From positions 1 through 14,120 of the forward strand of contig DFAQ01000038.1 in NCBI GenBank assembly GCA_002365865.1: a stretch of DNA of 14,120 nucleotides, read 5' to 3'. The position numbers and the translations under genes were made by a program. The notes under the pieces are model-generated. The model made no database searches. It was not told where the DNA came from and worked only from the letters and a program-made list of their open reading frames with translations. Source of the stretch: Pelotomaculum sp. UBA3102. Lineage in GTDB: Bacteria; Bacillota; Desulfotomaculia; Desulfotomaculales; Pelotomaculaceae. Shown one piece after another: positions 1 to 6,011 of the stretch (position 1 is the first letter of the stretch; each line of letters begins with the position of its first letter).

Positions 1-666
1 TGTTATAAAATCGCTTCCTTTGAAAACATAGACCTGCCACTCATACGCAAGGTCGCCGCTACCGGGAAACCGATGTTCATTTCCACCGGCATGGCTACCG
101 TAGCCGAGCTTGATGAAGCAGTCCGTACAGCCCGGGAAGCCGGCTGCAATGATCTGGTTTTACTCAAATGCACCAGCACCTATCCGGCCTCGCCCGAAAA
201 CACCAATATTCTCACCATCCCCCACATGCGCGATCTTTTTCAATGCCAGGTAGGCTTGTCCGACCATACCGCGGGCATAGGCGTGGCGGTAGCCAGTGTT
301 GCTTTGGGTGCAACCGTTATTGAAAAACATTTTACTTTATCCCGTGCCGACGGCGGAGTGGATGCCGCCTTTTCCCTGGAACCGGCGGAAATGCGCGCAC
401 TGGTCATCGAGAGTGAACGGGCGTGGCAGGCGCTGGGTAAAATCCATTACGGCCCAACAGAAAAGGAAAAAGAATCGCTGAAATTTCGCCGCTCCCTCTA
501 TGTTACCCAGGATATGAAGGCAGGGGATGTTTTTACAAGAGAAAACATGAGGGTAATCAGGCCCGGCTTCGGGTTGCCGCCGAAATATTACGATTTTCTG
601 CTTGGTAAAAAAGTTAAGCGGGATGTAACAAAAGGCACACCAGTTAGCTGGGATATGCTAATTTAA
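1..666 (+). CDS. pseI: Pseudaminic acid synthase, 5'-truncated by window edge
   Basis: This enzyme condenses phosphoenolpyruvate with 2,4-diacetamido-2,4,6-trideoxy-L-altrose to make pseudaminic acid in the cytoplasm. The frame is open from base 1, so the gene begins upstream; 221 residues are visible of a family usually near 340-350. The visible part opens with YKIASFE and GKPMFISTGMAT, typical of the NeuB-type TIM barrel, then GLSDHT (visible residues 85-90) and EKHFT (108-112). The last 57 residues or so form the SAF (antifreeze-like) domain, ending GLPPKYY...LLGKK..RD..KGTPVSWD, which looks more like PseI than sialic acid NeuB. The two genes that follow are PseB- and PseC-like, which supports the PseI call over NeuB or legionaminate synthase. 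It is followed after 13 bases by pseB with its own AGAGGT site, so one operon is likely. Confidence 0.87.
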   Translation, partial: CYKIASFENIDLPLIRKVAATGKPMFISTGMATVAELDEAVRTAREAGCNDLVLLKCTSTYPASPENTNILTIPHMRDLFQCQVGLSDHTAGIGVAVASVALGATVIEKHFTLSRADGGVDAAFSLEPAEMRALVIESERAWQALGKIHYGPTEKEKESLKFRRSLYVTQDMKAGDVFTRENMRVIRPGFGLPPKYYDFLLGKKVKRDVTKGTPVSWDMLI

Positions 667-679
667 AGAGGTAATCGAA

Positions 680-1654
680 ATGAAAAGTTTACTTGAAGGC
701 AAATCCATTTTAGTAACCGGTGGAACAGGTTCATTCGGCAAGAAATTTGTCCGCTACGTATTGGATCATTTTAATCCACGTCGGCTGATTATATTCAGCC
801 GGGATGAGCTGAAACAATTTGAAATGGAAAAGGAATTTAACGATGACCGGCTGCGCTTTTTCATCGGCGATGTTCGGGATAAGGACAGGCTCTACCGGGC
901 CTTTGCCGGGGTTGACTTCGTGGTGCACGCCGCCGCCTTGAAGCAGGTGCCCGCCTGTGAGTACAACCCTTTTGAAGCGGTTAAAACCAACGTATTAGGG
1001 GCACAGAATATCATCGAAGCGGCCATAGACTGCGGGGTTAAGCGAGTGGTTGCCTTAAGCACCGACAAGGCCGCCAACCCGGTGAACCTCTATGGGGCCA
1101 CTAAATTGTGCTCGGACAAGCTGTTCATCGCCGGCAATGCCTATGTGGGGGTGAGGGAAACCCGCTTTGCGGTGGTGCGCTACGGTAATGTAGTGGGAAG
1201 CCGGGGTAGCGTGATTCCCCTATTCAAAAAACAGAGGGAAACCGGTGTCATCACCATCACCGACTCCAGGATGACCCGTTTCTGGATTACCCTGGAACAG
1301 GGAGTGCAGTTCGTATTAAGCTGTCTGGCCAGGATGCACGGCGGAGAAATTTTTGTGCCCAAAATCCCCAGCATGAAGATTACCGATTTGGCCGAAGCTA
1401 TAGCACCGGGCTGTCGGCATGAGTATATCGGTATCCGCCCTGGCGAAAAACTGCACGAAGTGATGATCCCTGAGGATGACGCCAGAAATACTGTTGAGAT
1501 GGAAGACCATTACATAATCCAACCCCAGTTCCACTGGTGGAGCCGGGAAATCTGCCGAGGCGGACGCCCGGTGCCGGACGGATTCCGCTACAGCAGTGAC
1601 ACCAACACCCGCTGGTTAACCATAGAAGAACTGCGCCGGATGGTGGGAGAATAA
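680..1654 (+). CDS. pseB: UDP-N-acetylglucosamine 4,6-dehydratase (inverting), PseB type
   Basis: First enzyme of pseudaminic acid synthesis: it converts UDP-GlcNAc to the 4-keto-6-deoxy-L-arabino-hexose with C5 inversion, using bound NADP. The 324-residue protein has the short-chain dehydrogenase fold: nucleotide-binding GGTGSFG at residues 14-20, a conserved RDE at 41-43, and the active site T128-D129-K130 ... Y138-x3-K142 in the STDKAANPVNLYGATK segment, the PseB/FlaA1 signature. RYGNVVGSRGSV and RPGEKLHE follow as in that family. It lacks the membrane segments of the long CapD/PglF-type dehydratases, so the soluble PseB assignment is preferred. The ATG lies 6 bases after an AGAGGT ribosome site. 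The next start codon is 6 bases beyond its stop. Confidence 0.9.
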   Translation: MKSLLEGKSILVTGGTGSFGKKFVRYVLDHFNPRRLIIFSRDELKQFEMEKEFNDDRLRFFIGDVRDKDRLYRAFAGVDFVVHAAALKQVPACEYNPFEAVKTNVLGAQNIIEAAIDCGVKRVVALSTDKAANPVNLYGATKLCSDKLFIAGNAYVGVRETRFAVVRYGNVVGSRGSVIPLFKKQRETGVITITDSRMTRFWITLEQGVQFVLSCLARMHGGEIFVPKIPSMKITDLAEAIAPGCRHEYIGIRPGEKLHEVMIPEDDARNTVEMEDHYIIQPQFHWWSREICRGGRPVPDGFRYSSDTNTRWLTIEELRRMVGE

Positions 1655-1660
1655 TCACTG

Positions 1661-2833
1661 ATGAGCAAAAAGGACTTTTTACCTTATGGGAAGCAACATC
1701 TTGATCAGGAAGACATCCAGGCCGTGCTGGATGTCTTGCAGTCGGACTGGCTGACTACCGGCCCGAAAGTAGAGGAATTTGAGAAGGCCCTGGCTCAGCG
1801 GGCCGGGGCCAGATATGCAGTCGTTTTAAATTCCGGCACGGCGGCTTTACATGCTGCTTACTTCGCCGCTGGAGTGAAGCCGGGTGATGAGGTGATCACC
1901 TCCCCCATCACCTTTGCCGCCACCAGCAACGCGGCTTTATTTTTAGGAGCGAAGCCCGTTTTTTGCGATGTCCGGCTGGATACGGTGAATATAGATCCAG
2001 CGGAAATCGAGCGGCATATTACCCCCCGCACTAAAGTGCTGGCCCCGGTGGATTTTGCCGGGCACCCGGCGGACCTGGACGCTGTAATGGACATTGCCAG
2101 GCGGCACGGCCTGGTGGTGGTGGAGGACGCGGCCCACGCCCTGGGTGCATCATACCACGGCAGGCCGGTGGGGTCGCTGGCAGACTTAACCATATTCAGC
2201 TTCCACCCGGTAAAACATATCACCACCGGTGAAGGGGGCGCGGTGGTAACCAACAATAAAGAATATTATGAGAAAATGCTGGCTTTCCGCTCCCACGGCA
2301 TGATCCGGGGAAAGGAAAGGTTGAGTGAATGGCACGGTCCCTGGTACCACGAGATGCACTGCCTGGGCTACAACTACCGGCTCACCGACATTCAGTGCGC
2401 CCTGGGAATAAGCCAGCTCAAGAAGCTAGACTCATTCCTGCAAAAAAAGCAAGCCCTTGTAGACTTCTATAACCATGAGTTAAAAGGCCTGGGAAACGTA
2501 GGTTTGCCCATAACCCTGCCGGGGGTTTCCCCGGCCTGGCATCTTTATGTAATCCGTCTGAAAGGAAAAAAGCCTCGCCGGCGGGAGCTTTATGAGACGT
2601 TACACCGGGCGGGAATCGGCGTGCAAGTGCATTATCTGCCCGTCTACTGGCACCCTTATTACCAGAAGCTGGGGTACCAAAAAGGGCTATGCCCTGTGGC
2701 CGAAGATTACTACTGGCGGGCGCTGTCCCTGCCGCTCTTCCCGGCTATGGAGCTGGACGAGGCCGGACGGGTGGTTGAGGAGTTGAGAAGGTTTTTTGGA
2801 AGGTCCGCCCCTTCGACTGGGTCACTTTTTTGA
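1661..2833 (+). CDS. pseC: PLP-dependent UDP-4-keto-sugar aminotransferase, PseC type
   Basis: Second enzyme of the pathway: it transfers the amino group of glutamate to the 4-keto sugar made by PseB, giving UDP-4-amino-4,6-dideoxy-N-acetyl-beta-L-altrosamine. The 390 residues match the DegT/DnrJ/EryC1 family in length. NSGTAALH at 57-64 contacts the cofactor phosphate, VEDAAHALGA (154-163) carries the Asp that pairs with the pyridine nitrogen, and FHPVKHITTGEGG (181-193) contains Lys185, the expected Schiff-base lysine. HCLGYNYRLTDIQCALG is the usual second half of the family signature. The start codon is 6 bases after the pseB stop, and its GGTGGGAG site lies inside the end of pseB, suggesting translational coupling. 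The last dozen residues (after RRFFG) are probably a non-conserved tail. DegT-family specificity cannot be fixed by motif alone; the PseB and PseI neighbours decide it. Confidence 0.87.
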   Translation: MSKKDFLPYGKQHLDQEDIQAVLDVLQSDWLTTGPKVEEFEKALAQRAGARYAVVLNSGTAALHAAYFAAGVKPGDEVITSPITFAATSNAALFLGAKPVFCDVRLDTVNIDPAEIERHITPRTKVLAPVDFAGHPADLDAVMDIARRHGLVVVEDAAHALGASYHGRPVGSLADLTIFSFHPVKHITTGEGGAVVTNNKEYYEKMLAFRSHGMIRGKERLSEWHGPWYHEMHCLGYNYRLTDIQCALGISQLKKLDSFLQKKQALVDFYNHELKGLGNVGLPITLPGVSPAWHLYVIRLKGKKPRRRELYETLHRAGIGVQVHYLPVYWHPYYQKLGYQKGLCPVAEDYYWRALSLPLFPAMELDEAGRVVEELRRFFGRSAPSTGSLF

Positions 2834-2934
2834 AAAGGTAAAACTATCTGAATGGCGCAAGGAAAGTTTCTTTTTGTTGCCTTAAATACATATTTTGTTA
2901 TTCCGGGCAATCTGCCTTTTAGGTTGCTTCATTT

Positions 2935-3213
2935 TTATTCCTTTCTTTCTCCCGGATGCTTTGCGTGCCCTCTAGTCTCCGGAGCTGTTTCCAGAAAAGC
3001 CATGGCTTTCACCTTTGCCGCCATCTCCCTGGAGGCCATGGCCGCCCGGTTTTCTTCCTGTATGGCCTTGTAAATCTCGCTGCGGTAGATGGCCAGCTCT
3101 TTTGGGGCCTCGATACCGATGCGCGCGGAGTCGCCGGCGACGTCCAGCACCACGATGCGGATGTTGTCGCCGATGTTGATGGCCTCGCCTTTTTTTCTGC
3201 CGAGCACCAGCAT
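2935..3213 (-). CDS. csrA: CsrA, carbon storage regulator / flagellin translation repressor
   Basis: Small homodimeric RNA-binding protein that binds GGA-containing hairpins in mRNA leaders. In Bacillus-type Firmicutes it represses flagellin translation until FliW sequesters it. The 92-residue product opens with MLVLGRKKGEAINIGDNI and continues IEAPKELAIYRSEIYKAIQEEN, the whole CsrA core, with Leu4 and the RNA-contacting Arg at 44 present. The core ends near residue 60; a charged tail of about 30 residues follows, longer than the 60-75 total usual for the family. Its ATG directly abuts the fliW stop (TAA-ATG), and a GGGGAGGGG site sits inside the end of fliW, so the pair should be co-translated. 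It runs convergently towards pseC, with about 100 bases between the two stops. Confidence 0.95.
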   Translation of the reverse strand: MLVLGRKKGEAINIGDNIRIVVLDVAGDSARIGIEAPKELAIYRSEIYKAIQEENRAAMASREMAAKVKAMAFLETAPETRGHAKHPGERKE

Positions 3214-3636
3214 TTATTTCCCCTCCCCGGCGGCCTTGTTTTTGGACTGCGGCAGCGGGTGACGCACGCTGTAACGCTTGTCGTTCAGCACCACCTGGCG
3301 GGCAGTCCCGACGGCGGTGTTCAAAACCACCGGGGCTAGGAGGTTGACGGTGGCGTCCTTGAGGCCCCGGCCGGCGTTGACGATGCAAAATACCGCCGCC
3401 TGTCCCGGCGCTTTGATGCCCAAAACTTCTGTCTCCTCTTCCGGCAGGTCGAACTCATAGTCCGGGAAAAAAGCAAATGGATTAATCAGGATAAAGCCTA
3501 TGTTTTCGTCCTGCAGCGATTGCAAAAAGAAAAAAGGCGAGTCTTGCGCCAGGGCGACAATTTCAAACCTGGTCAGTTCTCCGGGCAGGCCGGGCAGGCC
3601 GGCCGGAAAGGTGATAATGTTTTGCTTGCGGGACAG
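3214..3636 (-). CDS. fliW: FliW, flagellar assembly factor and CsrA antagonist
   Basis: FliW binds either flagellin or CsrA; when flagellin is exported, free FliW sequesters CsrA and releases flagellin translation. Recognisable family blocks are NIITFPAGLPG, SPFFFLQSLQDENIGFILINPFAFFPDYEFDLP, VFCIVN, NLLAPVVLNT and ARQVVLND. The homologous frame runs back to a stop at 3652-3654 and contains no ATG, GTG or TTG upstream of the FPAGLPG block. The best start is CTG at 3636-3634 (minus strand), 8 bases after GGAGG, giving 140 residues; AUU at 3642-3640 is an alternative but too close to that site. The TTG at 3525-3523 would delete conserved sequence and is rejected. The protein therefore lacks roughly the first ten residues, a beta strand, seen in relatives such as B. 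subtilis FliW. It is followed immediately by csrA. Confidence 0.88.
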   Translation of the reverse strand: MSRKQNIITFPAGLPGLPGELTRFEIVALAQDSPFFFLQSLQDENIGFILINPFAFFPDYEFDLPEEETEVLGIKAPGQAAVFCIVNAGRGLKDATVNLLAPVVLNTAVGTARQVVLNDKRYSVRHPLPQSKNKAAGEGK

Positions 3637-3663
3637 ATTAATCGCCTCCGTTTATATTTAAAT

Positions 3664-3695
3664 GTAAGCTTGTGGCCGGACAAGAAAATTCTTAC
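3664..3695 (-). other. Two-tier stem-loop in the predicted fliW leader
   Basis: On the minus-strand RNA, GUAAG pairs with CUUAC (3695-3691 with 3668-3664) and, inside it, CUUGU pairs with ACAAG (3684-3680 with 3673-3669) around a CCGGCC loop, with AAUUUU bulged on one side. It would lie at the very 5' end of the predicted fliW-csrA transcript, where such a hairpin could stabilise the message. Confidence 0.35.
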
Positions 3696-3700
3696 ACACA

Positions 3701-3729
3701 ATTTTATAATTTATTGAAGATATTTGCAA
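3701..3729 (-). promoter_or_regulatory. Candidate sigma-A promoter for fliW-csrA
   Basis: Read on the minus strand, TTGCAA (3729-3724) is followed after exactly 17 bases by TAAAAT (3706-3701), close to the TTGACA/TATAAT consensus. Transcription would start near 3694, about 58 bases before the proposed fliW start. The -35 hexamer is one arm of a 9-bp inverted repeat. Called by eye, without a scoring matrix. Confidence 0.5.
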
Positions 3730-3759
3730 TCCCGTGCTAAAAGATGAGAAGGATTGCAA
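3724..3759. repeat. 9-bp inverted repeat overlapping the fliW -35 element
   Basis: TTGCAATCC (3724-3732) and GGATTGCAA (3751-3759) are perfect reverse complements 18 bases apart. The left arm contains the -35 hexamer of the proposed fliW-csrA promoter. No T-run follows on either strand, so a terminator is unlikely; an operator is possible. Confidence 0.45.
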
Positions 3760-3906
3760 GCGGCTGGCGCTATAGCGGGCATTTGAAAAAATCAGGTCCA
3801 ATGCCAGATAATTAAAGATAATCAAATATAACGGACAAGAATGTGCTGGAAGGGTACTTGGTAATATTGCAGATCTCTGTTTTGATAATATTTTTTACGA
3901 ATCACC

Positions 3907-3933
3907 TTAAGTTTTTGCTTCAAATTCCGATTA
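3907..3933 (+). promoter_or_regulatory. Sigma-28 (SigD/FliA)-like promoter for the fliD operon
   Basis: TAAG (3908-3911), 14 bases, TCCGATTA (3926-3933) matches the flagellar sigma consensus TAAA-N14/16-GCCGATAT/A at three of four and six of eight positions. It can also be read as TTAA-N15. It lies 76 bases upstream of the fliD start, which suits a late flagellar gene, and predicts a transcript start near 3940. By-eye match only. Confidence 0.6.
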
Positions 3934-3938
3934 ATCTA

Positions 3939-3962
3939 TATGACAAGGAGTATGACAAGGAG
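3939..3962 (+). repeat. Perfect 12-bp tandem repeat, candidate pair of CsrA sites
   Basis: TATGACAAGGAG occurs twice head to tail at 3939-3950 and 3951-3962. Each copy holds ACAAGGA, the core of the known CsrA consensus (ACARGGA). In the second copy ACAA (3955-3958) pairs with TTGT (3964-3967), placing GGA (3959-3961) in a GGAGU loop, the geometry CsrA prefers. The repeat starts where the sigma-28-like promoter predicts the RNA 5' end, and lies 48-71 bases before the fliD start. The repeat is seen directly; the CsrA role is inferred. Confidence 0.55.
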
Positions 3963-4009
3963 TTTGTGTTTTAAGAAAGGCTTAAATTTTATTATAGAAG
4001 GTGATCGGC

Positions 4010-5569
4010 GTGTCTTCCAATCTCCGCATAGGCGGGCTGGTTTCGGGGCTGGACGTGGATTCCATTGTTGAAGACATGATGAGGATAGAAAGGGCGCCGG
4101 TGGACAGGCTGGAACAGGAAAAACAGGTTCTCCAGTGGCAGCAGGAGGACTACCGGGAGATCAACACCAGCCTGCGCTCTTTCCGGGATACGGTTTTCAA
4201 CATGAAACTCCAGTCAGTCTACCAGGCTAAAACGGCTTCCTCGTCAAATGAAGACGCTGTGGAGGCTACTGTCACCGGCAGCGCGGTACCGGGGATGTAC
4301 ACCGTGACCGTGACCCAGTTAGCGGAAGGGGTTTTAAAAGGGAGCCAGGCCGCATTGACCGACGAGACGGACGCGGAAGGGAATACCAAAACCCTGGCCG
4401 AGCAGTTTACCACCTTGAGCGGCAGTATTTCTTTTACCCTCGAGGGTAGCGAGGGGAGCCAGGATTTTACTTTTGATACCGCGACGGACAGCATTTACAC
4501 GGTAGTTTCGGAAATCAACGCCGCGGATCTCGGCATCAGCGCCAGCTACGACACTAACTTAAACCGGTTTTTTCTCAGCACGGCGGCAACCGGCGCAGAC
4601 GCGGTGATTAAAGTAACTGCGGATACGGACAATTTTCTCACCGGCCCGCTGGAGGACGGTACCGACAACATCCTCAAGCTAAAAATGAAACTGTACGGTG
4701 CCGGGCCGCCCGAAGAAGGACTCTACGCCGGGCAGGACGCCCAGTTTGACTTCGGTGACGCCGGGGGGCTGACCAGCGCTGCCAATACCGTCACCGTGAA
4801 CGGTATTACGCTCAATCTAAAGGAAGGCGGGGGCTCGAGCAGTACGATTACCATCTCCAACGACACCGGTACCGTTTATGAGGCGATTACTGACTTTGTA
4901 ACTGCTTATAACGAGGTTATCGACCAAATCAACGATAAGCTGGCCGAGACGCGCTACAGAGACTATCCTCCCCTGACCGATGCGCAGAGGGAAGCAATGT
5001 CCGAAACCGAGATCGAAAGATGGGAGGAGTTCGCCCAAAGCGGCCTTTTGCGTAACGACTTCCTTCTTAACAACGTCGTGACGAAGATGCGCACCACCAT
5101 GTCTACCGTGGTCTCCGGTTTGACCGCCGGTGAGGGTTACGATACTCTGGCCGGAATCGGTATCACCACTGGCACCTATGACGAGAAGGGCAAGCTTTAC
5201 ATAGACGAAGATAGGCTCAAAGAAGCGCTTCAGGAAGACCCGGAAGGCGTGTTGAACCTTTTCACCAAGAGCTCCGACGTGTACTCGGAGAAGGGCATCG
5301 CCATGAGGCTGTATGAAGACGTGAACAACGCTATGTCGCTGATCGCAGCCAAGGCGGGCAGCGACAGTACCTACAGCCTGGCGGACAGCAGCACCATCGG
5401 CAGGCGGATTGATCAAATCGACGAGGACATCGACGAGCTGGAAGACCGCCTGGACGAGATAGAGGACCGCTACTGGCGGCAGTTCACCGCCCTGGAGCGG
5501 GCCGTCCAGCAGATGAACGCCCAGAGCGCCTGGCTGTACCAGCAGTTCGGCGGGACGGCAAGCTATTGA
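4010..5569 (+). CDS. fliD: Flagellar filament cap / hook-associated protein 2, FliD
   Basis: FliD is secreted through the flagellar export system and forms the cap under which flagellin subunits fold into the filament. The 519 residues carry the N-terminal FliD domain (IGGLVSGLDVDSIVEDMM, then a heptad stretch and SAVPGMYTVTVTQLA), a variable middle rich in T, S, D and G, and the C-terminal domain (NDFLLNNVVTKMRTTM, LAGIGITTGTYDEKGKLYIDEDRL) ending in a long acidic coiled coil and an aromatic tail. GTG at 4010 is chosen because AAGGTGAT (3998-4005) is correctly spaced for it; the upstream in-frame GTG at 4001 overlaps that site. It is the first gene of the operon and has a sigma-28-like promoter. 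Confidence 0.95.
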   Translation: MSSNLRIGGLVSGLDVDSIVEDMMRIERAPVDRLEQEKQVLQWQQEDYREINTSLRSFRDTVFNMKLQSVYQAKTASSSNEDAVEATVTGSAVPGMYTVTVTQLAEGVLKGSQAALTDETDAEGNTKTLAEQFTTLSGSISFTLEGSEGSQDFTFDTATDSIYTVVSEINAADLGISASYDTNLNRFFLSTAATGADAVIKVTADTDNFLTGPLEDGTDNILKLKMKLYGAGPPEEGLYAGQDAQFDFGDAGGLTSAANTVTVNGITLNLKEGGGSSSTITISNDTGTVYEAITDFVTAYNEVIDQINDKLAETRYRDYPPLTDAQREAMSETEIERWEEFAQSGLLRNDFLLNNVVTKMRTTMSTVVSGLTAGEGYDTLAGIGITTGTYDEKGKLYIDEDRLKEALQEDPEGVLNLFTKSSDVYSEKGIAMRLYEDVNNAMSLIAAKAGSDSTYSLADSSTIGRRIDQIDEDIDELEDRLDEIEDRYWRQFTALERAVQQMNAQSAWLYQQFGGTASY

Positions 5570-5614
5570 TGACGCATTGACACAGCAATGAACAAAATTT
5601 GGAGGTGGGCCGGG

Positions 5615-6007
5615 ATGAACAACCTTAATCCTTACCAGCAGTACCGGCAGAACGCGGTGATGAGCGCGGGCAGGGGAGAATTGACCCTGATGCTTTACGA
5701 CGCCGCCGTTATGCATGTCAAGCAGGGCATAAGATTCGTTGAAGACAAAAATATAGAAAAGGCGCACAACGCCATCGTGAGGGCGCAGGAGATCATCCTG
5801 CACCTTAACGAGACGCTCAACATGGAATACGAGTTGTCAAAGAACCTGGCCCTGCTCTATGACTATATAAGCCGCCGCCTGACCGAGGCCAATATCAAAA
5901 AAGACGGCCAAATTCTTGCAGAAGTGCTGGGCCTGGTGGAAGAGCTGAGGGATGCGTGGGCGGAGGCGGTCAAGCTGGCCGGGCCGGCGCCCGCGGCCAA
6001 CCTGTAG
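5615..6007 (+). CDS. fliS: Flagellin export chaperone FliS
   Basis: Cytoplasmic chaperone that binds the C-terminus of flagellin, prevents premature polymerisation and delivers it to the export gate. The 130-residue all-helical product begins NPYQQYRQNAVMSAGRGELTLMLYDAAV, the FliS signature with the conserved N-terminal Tyr residues and the LxLMLYDGA-like helix, followed by AIVRAQEIILHLNETLNMEYELSKNLALLYDYISRRL, also typical. ATG at 5615 follows GGAGGTG (5601-5607) at ideal spacing; the in-frame ATG at 5588 lies upstream of that site and is not used. It lies 45 bases after fliD, the usual partner gene. Confidence 0.93.
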   Translation: MNNLNPYQQYRQNAVMSAGRGELTLMLYDAAVMHVKQGIRFVEDKNIEKAHNAIVRAQEIILHLNETLNMEYELSKNLALLYDYISRRLTEANIKKDGQILAEVLGLVEELRDAWAEAVKLAGPAPAANL

Positions 6008-6011
6008 GGCT

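Larger units (their letters stand above)
3652..4009. promoter_or_regulatory. Divergent fliW / fliD control region
   Basis: About 360 bases, more AT-rich than its surroundings, hold no credible gene in either direction. They separate minus-strand fliW-csrA from plus-strand fliD. Besides the elements listed separately, there is a 10-bp palindrome CGCTATAGCG at 3768-3777, a near-perfect 10-bp direct repeat GATAATTAAA/GATAATCAAA at 3807-3826, and a weak plus-strand sigma-A candidate, TTGAAA (3783-3788), 18 bases, GATAAT (3807-3812). Confidence 0.6.

Noticed and set aside
2834..2934. Possible bidirectional terminator between pseC and csrA (GGCGCAAGG.../...TTGTTGCC, and GCAA...TTGC further right)
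   Set aside because: The stems need several bulges and lack a clean U-tract on either strand; not strong enough to annotate.
2956..3339. Plus-strand frame of 127 codons across csrA and fliW
   Set aside because: It lies opposite two genes with strong family signatures; its composition is a reverse image of theirs.
3582..3600. Tandem 9-bp repeat (GGGCAGGCC-like) inside fliW, suspected slippage insertion
   Set aside because: It encodes GLPGLPG, but alignment by eye to B. subtilis FliW shows no net insertion there, so it is probably coincidental codon use.
3940..4060. Possible upstream reading frame starting at the ATG in either 12-bp repeat copy (3940 or 3952)
   Set aside because: The AAGGAG of copy 1 is only one or two bases from the second ATG, and the frame overlaps fliD out of register; an RNA-site explanation is better.
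4817..5803. Long open frame on the minus strand opposite fliD/fliS (328 codons)
   Set aside because: It is antisense to two clearly recognised genes, has no family resemblance, and is the expected mirror of GC-rich codon use.
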